Below are positions 49,680 through 61,182 of a DNA stretch of 64,000 nt, piece after piece. The translations under genes were made by a program, and so were the position numbers. Every line of letters begins with the position of its first letter. Position 1 is the stretch's first letter. The stretch comes from Buddleja alternifolia (lineage: Eukaryota > Streptophyta > Magnoliopsida > Lamiales > Scrophulariaceae): the NCBI GenBank assembly GCA_019426215.1, contig CM033393.1, positions 47,060,645 through 47,124,644 on the forward strand, read 5' to 3'. The notes below the pieces were generated by a model. It ran no database searches. It was not told the origin of the DNA and saw only the letters and a list, made by a program, of their open reading frames with translations.

Positions 49680-50153
49680 CTAAGCTTCTGGTCCTAAAAT
49701 CCCATTCACAACAGAAGTGGCTATCAAAACTCCGACCACCTCTGCTCCCGCCACTGCTCCAGCCTGCGCCAGCCCGCCGAAGCTTACAGCCGTCTCGATC
49801 TCCTTCTCCGCCGACTCAATCCCCTTCTCCGCCGCCTCTACTCCCTTCTCCGCGGCCTCAATCCCCTTCTCAGCCGCCACAATTCCCTTATCCGCTGCCT
49901 CGAAGCCTTCCTTCACTATCTCTTCCGCCTCCTGCTCCGCCTTCCGCAGGCCTTGCCTTAGCCCGAACAGCGGTATGTCCTGCGCTCTCGACGGCATCTC
50001 CATTGCCTTCAACGCCGTCGTGGCGGTGAGCAGCCATAAGCATTGCCTCCGTGTCGGAAGCGCCACAGCCGCATGTTTTCTAACGTGCGCCTTTGGGGGA
50101 GTGGGATGCGCAGGGAGAGTTTGTGCTACGATGAGTGAGCTTGCGGAGGCCAT
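49680..50153 (-). CDS. Plastid-targeted protein with AAEKGIE heptads
   Basis: An intronless 157-residue protein. The N-terminus (MASASSLIVAQTLPAHPTPP) is Ser/Ala-rich, lacks acidic residues, and looks like a chloroplast transit peptide up to about residue 55. A conserved-looking DIPLFGLRQGLRKAE segment leads into five to six 7-residue repeats (AADKGIV, AAEKGIE, AAEKGVE, AAEKGIE, SAEKEIE), an amphipathic helix or coiled coil. The C-terminus is a hydrophobic Ala/Val-rich helix (GAVAGAEVVGVLIATSVVNG), probably a thylakoid or envelope anchor. The high GC of the coding strand fits a nuclear gene for a plastid protein. I cannot name it. The opposite strand is also open (Pro-rich) but is a by-product of the biased composition. 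Confidence 0.75.
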   Translation of the reverse strand: MASASSLIVAQTLPAHPTPPKAHVRKHAAVALPTRRQCLWLLTATTALKAMEMPSRAQDIPLFGLRQGLRKAEQEAEEIVKEGFEAADKGIVAAEKGIEAAEKGVEAAEKGIESAEKEIETAVSFGGLAQAGAVAGAEVVGVLIATSVVNGILGPEA

Positions 50154-50649
50154 GGCTTTTCACTCCGACAGCGGAAAATGATCCTCACAATAAGTTTCAA
50201 TCGAATACCTGTGATGTGTGGTGTAGCTTTCTTTGCCGGACCAGAGAGTAAAAGGACCAAATAATAACCAAAAGTCCAATCCAATCGTTTACGTATGAAA
50301 ATTCTAGTTCGAATTTGACGGTAGAGCACAATTATGAAACACTTGTATTATAATATTTTTTTTAAGAAAAATCGATGTTACATATCATTCAATCTAAAAT
50401 TTATAACGCTTGAAATAATACAATTTATATCAACTCAAACGATATAGCAAGAACTTCTGAAACGCCAAATATCAAATTTTTAAAAATAACAAATCTTAAA
50501 AACTCACAAACGATCTCAAGAAAATTCTCGTACAATTTTTATTTAAGGAGAGATGAAACTCTCGTTCGAGAGAGAAAGCAAACTCTCATACGAGAGAGAA
50601 AATAAAATATTAAACAAAATATCTAAAACGCTATATAAAAACTTAAGTA

Positions 50650-50931
50650 TCACCCGTTTTTATCTCGTCCGATCTGTCTCTGTCTCTTTAGATCCATATA
50701 CGTCTCGTCAGATTTGAAGATGTGATGTACAACTTGAAGAAGGGTGCTCCAACCCAATCCGCCAACGATGGTGATGGTAACAGTGACAAAGAAGATGACT
50801 GTTTCACCATGCCATTGCCAGTGAAGAAAAATAAAAGAAAAAAGAAGGTTTTGGTTTAGAAAGAGATGTGGAGAGAGAGAAGATTGTTGTCCACTTGTAT
50901 TATAATCAATTACGTGATAATTATAATTCAC
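50650..50931 (-). CDS. Small putative membrane protein, 93 aa, doubtful
   Basis: A minus-strand ORF with a hydrophobic centre (ETVIFFVTVTITIVGGLGWS) followed by a soluble charged tail (KSDETYMDLKRQRQIGRDKN). The C-terminal 55 residues look protein-like. The N-terminus (MNYNYHVIDYNTSG) lies within a duplicated AT-rich block and may not be real, so the true start could be elsewhere. No homology is recognised. Confidence 0.35.
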   Translation of the reverse strand: MNYNYHVIDYNTSGQQSSLSPHLFLNQNLLFSFIFLHWQWHGETVIFFVTVTITIVGGLGWSTLLQVVHHIFKSDETYMDLKRQRQIGRDKNG

Positions 50932-51120
50932 ACACTTTATGATTATGGCTAAGTTCGATCAAATTAAATCTAAATTTGGATTTTATGGTTTAGAAAGAGA
51001 TGTGGATAGAGAGAAGATTGTTGTCCACTTGTATTATAATCAATTACGTGATAATTGTAATTCACACACTTTATGATTATGGCTAAGTTCGATCAAATTA
51101 AATCTAAATTTAGATTTTTT
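50853..51120. repeat. 134-bp tandem duplication, two copies
   Basis: Units 50853-50986 and 50987-51120 both start GGTTTAGAAAGAGATGTGGA and differ at only about five positions, so duplication is recent. It sits upstream of the putative small ORF at 50650-50931 and would duplicate its 5' region. Confidence 0.95.
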
Positions 51121-51779
51121 AGCTCACAGGAATAGAAAAGTTCTATCATTAATCGTTTGGTTGGGCTACATCAATGACCTCATTTCCTTGGCATGTTTTA
51201 ATTTGAATTGAAATTTTAACTTAGTTCATACGAATAATAAAGTGCTTTATGGAAAATTCCATGATTTCATAACACATTATGGTAATTTTGCGGTTAGTAA
51301 ATCTTATATAAATAACTGTGATCATTTCGTGTACCAAAAGCGAATAGAAATAACTCGAAATGATAAAATTGGCACCAAATTGTTATTACAGATGACAAGT
51401 TACCCCATAGAATTCATTATCAATACAAATAACATCTAAAACATAGACATGTCTAATAAGTGTTTTTAAATTAGATTGTCCGAAATATAAATTCCAATTT
51501 AAGTGGAGAAATTAAATTTCAATCCAAGATCCTTAATCCATGAAAGAATACTTAGAACCATTTTCGAATTTGAAATTTCCTTCAAATAAGTGATCTTAAA
51601 ATGTGTTATGATTCTAGTCATGAATTATGAGTCACACATATTTTATAAGATTAAAGAAAAGTCACAAAAAATAAACTCAATACTTTTCATATGAAAGTGA
51701 AAACTGATACCACTAATTTAAGAAGATTTGGGTCTTAAAATGTCTTATAAATTCTTAAATATAATACCCTATTCAATGT

Positions 51780-51917
51780 TGGGCTGCCGCGTATCCTTTC
51801 TGATACCAATCTCCGTCAGTCCAAGCCCAAACCTCTAAAACCAGCCCAACCTTTGTCTCATTTCAGTCTCCCATACGACGTCGTCCAAGCGCCCCGCTCG
51901 CACCCTCGTTATATAAA
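51780..51917 (+). promoter_or_regulatory. NASP promoter: site II elements and TATA box
   Basis: TGGGCT at 51780-51785 and its inverse AGCCCA at 51824-51829 and 51843-51848 are site II motifs, typical of plant genes expressed in dividing cells. TATATAAA at 51910-51917 lies about 120 bp before the ATG. Confidence 0.55.
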
Positions 51918-52037
51918 ATGATTTCAGATTTTATCCTTTTTGCGCCAGAAGGATTTTCATTTCTATTTGAAGGAGAGTTAGCAAAAGGGCAAAAAGCAAA
52001 CGCGAGGGTTTCGCAATTCTTCTCACACCACTCATCA

Positions 52038-55000
52038 ATGGCGGAAGGAGCCGCGGATTCCTCGGTGCAAGGCCCAATCGCCGACCAAAACCCTAACTCC
52101 GTCGAAGCGACGATCGAATCGAGCGTCGATTGTGGAGCCACCGAATCCACTTGCAACAACATTAGCGTCAATGCCGAAAGCTCTGCGGTAACTTCCGACG
52201 GTGAGCGAGAGAAGTCGTTGGAATATGCGGATGAGTTGATGGCGCGTGGCTCCGAAGCTGCTAAGGAGCGTGATTACCCCGAAGCCACTGATTGCTACAG
52301 CCGTGCCCTAGAAATCAGGTGAGGTTTGTCGCGTATGCGGTTGATGATTTGGAGTTTTTATTTAGTTTTTGTTCTTTTATGGAAGATATGTATCATGTGT
52401 AGCAGCTTTTTTTTACTTTGCATCACTTGGCGAACTAGTATTAAAAGCTTGGTGAAGGTAACTTTGTACTGATTTGTTGGTGATTGGTTTATTTGAAAGC
52501 TATATTTAGCTCCGAATTTTCTTTTGGCTAAGTGATTTTCTTGTTTTATTAAAAATTTTGTTGATAAATTTTGCCGGACTTGTTCTCTGTACTTGAGCGC
52601 CTTAACTTTGTAGACTTAGCAGTATATATAAGTAGTTGAATAACGTGGTTCGGAGGCAAAGTTTTATTATGTGTCATCGTGGAGAATGACTACAGAAGTT
52701 GGGAAGGTTGTGGTTATGCCATTGTGATATCTATTGTTCTGTTCTTCAAAGTCATTTTTGACTTGGTATTTTGAAGGTGAAAAACTTTTACAGCATGGAA
52801 AGAATAGTACTATCTGTATGACATAGAGAAAGTTATGTGAAGAAACATGATGGCTTCTTTAAGGGTTTTTTTCGTGCAATTGGTTGGGATTGCTTTGCAC
52901 TTCTTTTGTATGAAAATGCTGTTAATCCTTTGTCCTGATTATGATGCCAATGAACTAAATCTAGAGTATTCTGAAAGTGTGCTCACAGGTTGCACTTTTT
53001 AGTCTCAGCGACCTTCTGAGTTAGGCTCCCTGCAAAACCTATATTGCAGTCTGGATTAAGAGGGGATACTGAAAAGATCATGGATTTAAATTTAAGACTT
53101 GTTTATTTATATTCCTCTTTTTTTTGTTGGTGTTCCTTTTCTGGCACCTGCTAATCTTTTAACTAAAAGGCTGCAAACAAGAAAATGTATGGCTAAAATG
53201 AATTGGAAATTTTACTTTCCCCTATCGAGAAATTTCTCCTGGATGTTTCACCCATTTTCTTTTAGTTCTCAAGCCCCTGTACAATCTATACGGAAGGAAA
53301 GAAGTGTTCAATAGTGTTCCCTAATTTTCTTGCCTGTTATGCATTCTAGCAGAGTAAAAGATTACCGTCAAACACTTTTTGTTTCCTTTTACCTTCTGAA
53401 ATGGCTATACGGTCTCAAAATTGGTTGCATTTTTCAAATGCTTCTAGGGTTTTACATTATGGTGAACTTGCTCCTGAGTGTGTCAATGCTTACTACAAAT
53501 ATGGATGTGCCCTGCTCTACAAAGCTCAAGAAGAGGCTGATCCGTTGGGGTCTATGCCAAAAAAAGAGGATGTATCTCAAGAAGATTCCAATAGAGATGG
53601 TTCCGTGAAGAGTACCTTAAAAACTGCATCTTCTACTGCCTCAGATTCAAATAATGCAGAACAAGGTGGAAGCAAAAGTTCCTTGGATGAAGCTCCAGAT
53701 AACAGTTAGTGTTTCTTGTCTAAGTTCTTTGATGATTGAAGGTGGTGATATCTTACATTGTGTGTAGTTACTAATATGACTCAATCTTCCCATGAAGAAG
53801 GGCGAAGATATGCTTCTCAGTGAATAGTATTTCTTGGATAACATGTCTGCATTATTGGTTAATTGAGATTAGGAAAACTTATATTACTATTCTATTATCA
53901 GGGAGCTACAATATTCAGGCAGTCAAGTGTGATTACATGCACGCATAGGCTTATTCACAGACACACAGATCATGCATGTCTAATTAATTATTTTTTTTAA
54001 TAAGCAGTCCTGTTACTGCTTAAGATATGTTCAAGAAGTATCCTTGCATATAACTTTGTGCTTAAGAAAATCATTTGTCCTTGTGAGGACAATGAACACT
54101 TGCCTCGATTCAGGTTACCTTGAAATATAGGTTGTGACACCTAAAATTTGTACATCCACCACGTTGGGTGAAAGAGAACTTATCGCCTATGACTGGTAGG
54201 ATTTCATCAATTATGCTTCTATCTGCTGAGGCCTTAGTTGTACTCTCACTGTGGGATGGTGATCTTTATTTGTTCTGGTAGAATATAGTTATATATGATA
54301 TTGAAGATTTATATATCTCTACTAAACCTACAGTATGTGGTGTACAAATTGGTGTTTTGATCTCATGTTTTTCTTGCACTGTAAATTAGCTGTAGAAGAG
54401 AAAGAAGATGAAGGAGAAGACGAGAGTGATGCTGAAGGTGATGAGGATGAATCTGACCTTGATTTGGCATGGAAGATGCTAGATGTTGCACGGGCAATTG
54501 TTGAGAAACACTCAGGTGAAACAATGGAAAAAATGGACATATTGTCAGCGTTAGCAGAAGTAGCTCTGGAAAGAGGTCTGCATTTTGTTCACATGCTTGA
54601 TATAATGGTAATTCATCAACATACAGTGATTATATGACCTTGACTCATTATAAAAGTTTTCTGCTTTGCCTAGAGGACGTTGAAACTTCGCTCAGTGACT
54701 ACTTGAAAGCCCTGTCCATTCTGGAGCGCCTGGTTGAACCCGACAGTCGGCTTATAGCTGAGTTGTATCCTTTACAAAGTTAAACAGCATTGTCTGAAAG
54801 TATTTCCTCGGGGATTCAATGCATGTAACGCTATGTTATATCCTGGTCTTAAACCAATTTTTGTGGCTAAATTTGATCTCAAATAACTTCCTTAACAAGT
54901 GAATTCAGAAATTTTAGGATATGCTTGTGCTTGGAAATTGGTTCTAAACCTGAGGAAGCTATTCCATATTGCCAAAAGGCTATTTCAGTTTGCAAGTCCA

Positions 55001-55591
55001 GAGTCGAGCGACTTACTAACGAATTAAAGAACATGTCAGGACCAGCAGAAACATCAGCTGCCTCTGAGTCGAGCCAAACTGTTCAACCATCTTCAAGTAC
55101 ATCCAAGTCAGGTGATTCTCTGGCAGACAAAGAAGCAGAGATTGAAACACTAACTGGTCTTTGTGGTGAACTAGAAAAGAAGGTGAAGATGCTTTGCTGA
55201 TATATCCATTATAACAAAGTATGTTTGACAATTCATTTAACTGTTATCTTTTGAATTGCAGCTTGAAGATCTTCAACAGCTTATCTCAAACCCAACATCT
55301 ATACTCTCAGATATTCTAGGGATGATCTCTGCAAAGGCTAAGACTATCGAGAAAAATGCTGTTTCTGTAGCAATGAGTTCATCACAGATGGGTAGTGCTA
55401 GCACAGGTGGAAATACTGAGTCTGCAACTGTATCCACTGCTCATACAAATAACACTTCTGGAGTAACTCATCTTGGCGTAGTGGGAAGGGGAGTCAAGCG
55501 AGTTGTGATGAGCTCTACCTCAGATTCTAACCCAACGAAGAAACCTTCAATTGATCCATCATCAAACAATGGTGATGGTAGTGCCTCTTAA
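52038..55591 (+). CDS. NASP: Histone H3-H4 chaperone NASP (SHNi-TPR family)
   Basis: Six exons (52038-52318, 53448-53704, 54390-54575, 54674-54764, 54909-55182, 55262-55591), GT-AG throughout and phases consistent, give 472 residues. TPR-like helices begin at about residue 58 (SLEYADELMARGSEAAKERD) and continue in YYKYGCALLYKAQEEA. They are interrupted by a Ser-rich insert and a Glu/Asp tract (EDEGEDESDAEGDEDESD), then resume with LAWKMLDVARAIVEKH, the SLSDYLKALSILERL repeat and EEAIPYCQKAISVC. This interrupted TPR with an acidic loop is the SHNi-TPR signature of NASP/Sim3/Hif1, which binds H3-H4 or H3 monomers and escorts them to chromatin. A coiled coil (EAEIETLTGLCGELEKK) and a basic C-terminal GVKRVVMS region, likely a nuclear signal, follow. 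Start chosen at MAEGAADSS; an upstream in-frame ATG at 51918 immediately follows the TATA box and is unlikely. Confidence 0.92.
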
Positions 55592-56889
55592 ATGATTCTA
55601 TACAAAGGTCGGCTTTTTGAATCTGCAGTACTGATTAGTTAAATAGATTGTGGTCCCACCAGTTATGCATAATGATTGAGAAGAATAATTCGTGAATCCC
55701 TTATAAGTTGACTCTACTTTTGGTGCTTGCTCTTTTCTGTCTCTTGTAACATTGAGGCGGGTTTCGCATTCTGTCCTTATCATGTATTCGTGTGGCCATT
55801 TCGTCTCTTCTAGTTTGCTGATCATTTATGTTAGAAAGTGCATTCTGTGTCATGACTGGAGTATTTGGGTTTTGTGATAATGATAATGTACTTTAGGTAT
55901 TGGCTATGTAGTTATTATTTAGTTTTGAGTTCTTTCGCTACTTCTACTTCGGATTACATACTGACTGTTCCTTTCTGGTAACCAGAGACCGTCCGAACAA
56001 TTGCATGTGATGGGTATTGCTATGTTTCTACTAATGTGCGCTCCTACTGCAATATAACTATTTATTACAGCAGATTATAACCCCAGTTCGCGTAATAAAG
56101 TGGGGAAATTGTAATTCTCAAGTCATCCTTTCTTTATAAATTGTTAAACTGACCTACTAAAAATGAGTGCCACTTTCGTATAATGCACATCTCTAGGACT
56201 GCACACTCTCTGTGATCTTTAAGTTACATATATTTATGTATTTCTTTTTCTCTTCTGCTGAAAAAAATGAATCACCCAGGACAGGTGGCTACTACGTCAT
56301 ATTACAAAATTCTAATTTTTATTTTATTTTTTATGAGTAGAGATGAGAGAAAATGTACAGAGTTTGTTGGATCTGTTATAGTTGCTAAATCCTATGGGTG
56401 CCCAATTTCTGATCCACAGTCGCAAACTTTCATGTGACAGTCAAACGATAGACCTAACAACTTTTGTTTCATCTTGTCTGGATATATCTTTTGCAGAAAT
56501 GTTCTGAAAGCACAATTCACTAGATCTCAAACACTATTACATGATGAAGGGCCAGTATTTTCTTGCAAGTCTACTCATTCTAAAACGTTTTTATATTGGA
56601 TACCCTTTGAGACGGCAGTTTATAAAATTATTTTTAATCAGATATTCCATTTAGAAACAAACAAAAAATTAGTAAGCACTTAGGACACTTAATCCTATTT
56701 AATTTGCATTGGGCAGCTTTAGGTTTGTGGATAACAAGGAAATAATTTCTGTCCAAATAACGTTAGGTTCGAAGTTAATGGTCCGAATTTATCAATGATT
56801 TTGATGTTAATGGGATCCTATATATGGATAAAGAGAATTACTGAAAATTAATAACATAAAAATTAATTAATAAAAACAATTGCAGCAAA
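55592..56889. other. 3' UTR and spacer
   Basis: NASP 3' UTR (several T-rich and AATAA-like signals to about 56100), then AT-rich sequence with no supported gene. Confidence 0.5.
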
Positions 56890-58941
56890 ATGTGCTACAA
56901 AGTAGATTGCAAGAAATGTGGGAAATATTCATGGGGAGGGTGTGGAGAGCACTTGACCACACTATACGCAAGCATTGATAAAGGGAAGCATTGCATGTGC
57001 AAATCTTGGCCTGGGATTGATACCCGATCACAACAAAATCAACTCTCTTCCGAATCTTCATCTTCAACCACCCAGGGTATGTATATATTATTTATACATA
57101 CAAGTACATATAGAAAATATTACTTAATATTATATGTGAGATGTGGTCACACATAGTCTGTTAGGTGTTAGTAGGTGAGTATAAATTACGTGAACCCTAC
57201 GAGATACTAATGGATTATACAGTTTGCACTTTGTTTCTATTTTTAAATAGTTTAGGTCTTTTGAAATAAAGGGATTGTCAAATATGAGATTTCGTGTTCA
57301 AAGTCTTATGAGGTGGTGTGTTCAAGTCACAGTGAATGTGCGAGAGTATTTGTTACTCTTATGATGTGAGTTTGTTAAGACGAGTTTGTTATCTTACTAT
57401 TTTGTAAGTACTATATTATTGAAGGCTACATTATTTATTCGGGATAATGGCAAACACTCCCCTCAGTTATGAGGTAATGTGCACTTTGCCCCCTCACTTA
57501 TCATAAAATGTGCACTTTATCCTCTCGGGCAGGGACAAAGTGCTACAAAACACGTAAGTGAGTGGGCAAAATGCTACAAATACAGATAAGTCAGGGGGCA
57601 AAGTGCTACAAAGACACATAAGTCAGGGAGCAAAAGTTCAATTTTTATGATAAGTGTGGTGCCCGAATCTGCCCGAGGGGGTGAAGCACATTTTATGATA
57701 AGTGAGGGGGCAAAATGCACATCACTTCAACTGCTATTATCCCTATTTATTCAGATCTTGATGATTAATCACTTTTCTAAAAATATAGGGATAATAGCAA
57801 AGAGGTGAAGTGCACATCACTCCATAACTGAGGGGGGTGACTGCTATTATCCCTCTTTATTCAGATCTTGATGATTAATCACTTTTCTAAAAATATATGT
57901 CACAGGAATTGCCACGCAGAACATGTTAATATGACAGTTGTTTAATATTAATTTCGTACTATGGTCGATCTTGATTACAAGTCCATCTTTGATTGGCATT
58001 CTAATCTTTCTAGGGACGAAGAAATATAGGATTTAATTGAATTCCCAAGTTACAATATGTGAAACTGCTCAAAGTTTAATTAATAAATACGATGAACTAA
58101 GGTTTGCAATCAATATTTGACATGGGTCCTTAAAAAAAAAAAGATAAATAATTTATTTGACATTGATCAGGATAATTGAGTCGTCTCCTCATGTATTATT
58201 GAATTTTTTTTGTACATTATTATATTGCAGTTAGATTGGCATGGGTCTAAGTAAGAAGATGACAGGATTATGGGATTAAAAATCCTAACCAAATTGTATA
58301 GAGGGGACAAACATATTAGGCAGATGAATCCATATTTGAACAAAATGCCAACATAACTTTTGTCCATAACTGCGAGCATAAATGGTTACTTTAGCAGGAA
58401 ATATTTTTGCTGAAAATTCAGTGTAATAATTGATAGGCTTTTTTCCTTTTAATTTGTTTTGGAGTTTGAAAGCATCACATAATTCAATATTCTATCATTT
58501 GGGAGCATATGTCATCATGTAAGCAACCACTGATCCAAGTCTCTTAAAATTTATTTATTTATTTTTATTTTAGATGGTCTTTCGGAATTCTTCCATGTTC
58601 AATTTTAATATATTCACAATTATAGATGCATTGGAAATTCAGATGAAGTACATTATATATTGAATAATTATAATTATAACAAAATTGAAAGTCTCGAATT
58701 GCTGTAAGAATCAATCATATGGAATCAGATATATGACACCACTGCGCATAAAATTCCCGGGTTAAATTGCCGAGAGGGGACATACATGATAAGACGGAAG
58801 AAACAAAATTTGGAAAATAAAAATTGTCAATAAGTGGTAAATTTATGTTTTCTTTACCATTATAAATTTTTGCTCAATTTCAGTGTATTATTTATTTATT
58901 TTCTTTATATTTATTTCTTTGCAGCTAAAACGACAGCATGA
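56890..58941 (+). CDS. Short Cys-rich conserved protein (MCYKVxCxxCGKxxWGGCG)
   Basis: Exon 1 is 56890-57076 and exon 2 58925-58941, separated by a 1.85-kb GT-AG intron in phase 1; total 67 residues. The N-terminal 45 residues hold C2, C7, C10, C18, C35 and C37 in MCYKVDCKKCGKYSWGGCGE...KHCMCKSWPG, a compact likely zinc-binding pattern. The tail is Ser/Thr/Gln-rich. I recall similar 'MCYKV-C-CGK-WGGCG' small proteins in many plants, all without known function. The last exon encodes only five residues, so its position is less certain; without it the frame runs into the intron and stops at 57154-57156. Confidence 0.7.
57441..57743. mobile_element. MULE-type MITE with 9-bp TSD
   Basis: 303 bp with ends GGGATAATGGCA... 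and ...TGCTATTATCCC, flanked by the perfect 9-bp duplication TATTTATTC (57432-57440 and 57744-57752); 9 bp is diagnostic of Mutator-like elements. The arms share CCCCCTCACTTATCATAAAA. The interior has repeated AAAGTGCTACAAA units. It sits in the intron of the gene at 56890. Confidence 0.92.
57731..57897. repeat. 110-bp partial tandem duplication with a 66-bp mini-MITE
   Basis: CTGCTATTATCCCT plus TTTATTCAGATCTTGATGAT and on to AAAAATATA occurs at 57731 and again at 57841. Between them, 57788-57853 reads GGGATAATAGCA...TGCTATTATCCC, a miniature of the neighbouring MULE MITE without its own TSD. Confidence 0.88.
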
Positions 58942-60975
58942 AGACGCCTTCAGCCCAATAGTTACAATGGGGTCAACCACAAATAAGATGATATCTTCAT
59001 CAATTTCCAATTATCTTGATTAATCTTATGTTAATCAAGATTTTCATTTTATGTTAATCTTATTTCCTTAAGTTTGGTTACAAATTTCTTTTTTGAATAA
59101 AATTGTACACCACATATGGGTTGTGGAAATTGAGGTCAATACCCATTGACCAACAAATTTTTAAAATGTGTCGAAATAATATTAATTTAAATATAGCAAG
59201 CACTTTATTCACCTAGTGCAGGGTGCCTTTTAATTTATTTTATCTTTGTTTAAACTTTACACTTAATCACGGGGTTTGTGCTATTTTGTCTTTATCTTGT
59301 TCTGATTTTTGTGCTCTCTTCAATTCCAACCCTTACTCTTTCCCGTTAATCATTTATTAATAGCCCATTATAATTACACTTACGGACAAGTAATTTAAGA
59401 ATAGAGGTAATTTTGACATGATTAGAGCCGCGATTAGGATGTTCACTAAATATTATCAAGTGGGAAGCAACTATTCTTGTTATCGGACAATCTTAACTCG
59501 AGTTCCTCGCCCATGTTCCTTCGTTTTTTTTTTCCTTTGTTTTAATAATCATAATTTTGTTCTAATAATTAGGTTATTAAGATTGGGATATATTGCACGT
59601 TACGCTTCCCTGATAATTGAACGTAGGATAGCAAGAGTATATGATTATTGATTAACACGCTTATTTATTTTTAAGAAGTATAGTTTTATTGATAGTCCGG
59701 AAAGAATCATCAATAATAAAATAAGTAATCATAATATTTGGTGTATGATTAATTGAATTTTGCTATAGGTGCTATTTTAACTTAATTATTCGGTGGGATT
59801 TGAAATATATATACAAAATGGTATTATTCGTCGTTATTTATAATATAATTAAAACTACATTTATACAAAATTTTAAAGGATAACTCAAACACTTTAAACG
59901 ATCTTTTCAACATATAATGCTACATACATTTAAATAGCAAATTAAATATGTAACACGATTTAGAAATATAAAAATATAATACAAAGATACTCATCCCATG
60001 AGTACAAATTTGGCATTTAATTGTCCCGCACCTGAGTGGTAATAAAACCAATTCACGTGTAGAATGTAGATAAGACCACGATCCAGGCAAAAGTAAATAA
60101 ATAAACATACCTATTATTTATTAATTAATTCACTTTTGTGCACCCAATGATTAAACATTAAAGAGGTAATAAACTATATAGCCCTCATTTTATCTTCGAG
60201 TAATGACTATCTTTTTTTGTCACTTTTACCTGCATGTACTCATGCAAACCAGTAAATTAATACTATTTTTGGGTGGGTTAATGCATTTAATGTTTTGGAT
60301 TTTCATTACTTGGAATTTTAAATAATACCAATGACATATTTGATCAAGAATATTGAAATGTTACATCATTTATTACCCGAAATTCTTTTAATTACCCCGA
60401 GTAGTTAACACCAATTAAATAGGGAAGATTATGCCAAGTAATAAATATTTGGTGTACGCAGTATTTTTTTAAATATTTTTGTGTTACAATGTTCGTAGGG
60501 TTGTGAATGAATCGAGTCGAGTCGGGCCAAATGAGTTATTGTTCAAATTTATTTGAATTATTATCGATTTTCAACATTTGTGTTTGAGTTGTTTTGATTA
60601 ATGATAGAGTCGAGTTCAAACGAATTTTAATTGAGTCGAACACGAATCAAGCTCAAGTAGTTTGATTTTTTTGCACATATTTTATTATTTTTATTAATCG
60701 AATCGAGTTCGAGCCGAGCTTCAAAACTTATTGAACACAAAATTTTGTTCAAGCTTTGTTTGATATACTAAGGAACTGAGTTCAAGTGAGATTTTAACGA
60801 TCGATCTCGAGTCGAATATGGAGTGACTTGATTTGTCTTTCAACCCCAAAATACCGGTGAGTAGTGGTTTATCACGTCGTACTCTGTAATTGTAATTCTA
60901 GTTCCTCTTTACTCTTGCTGAATTAATAATTCATTCTAAAATCCATTTTAACTTGGGTGAGATAACAAAATATAC

Positions 60976-61182
60976 TTTTTTTTTTTTTTTTTTTGGTTTT
61001 CACCTGGGTTTTCACCGCCGACCGCAGTGATTATTCCCCTCGCTAATTGGAGTCACCTCGAAGGGTGGGACAGCTGGCCCAAAGTTTTCAATAACTCTCC
61101 ATACCCAAGGCCGAGGATCAAACCCTCGTCATTTGATTAAGAAAGGAGAAGGAGTCCTATCCACTCCATCACACCCCTGGTT
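60976..61182 (-). mobile_element. SINE with intact 15-bp TSD
   Basis: On the minus strand it begins AACCAGGGGTGTGATGGAGT (A-box-like TGGAGTGGATAGGA), carries a B-box-like GGTTTGATCCTC, and ends in a long A-tail (plus-strand T-run 60976-60994). The duplication GATAACAAAATATAC lies at 60961-60975 and 61183-61197. The pre-tail GGTTTTC motif is shared with the SINE at 41893, so they probably belong to related families. Confidence 0.93.

Noticed and set aside
49673..50181. Two plus-strand Pro/Ser-rich ORFs opposite the plastid gene
   Set aside because: They are antisense shadows caused by the GC-rich heptad repeats; the minus frame has a transit peptide, ordered repeats and a membrane helix.
52038..55591. 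Extra ORFs at 53099 and 53330
   Set aside because: They lie in NASP intron 1 or overlap exon 2 out of frame.
59418..59651. 77-aa plus-strand ORF
   Set aside because: AT-rich, no domain, no splice or promoter support.
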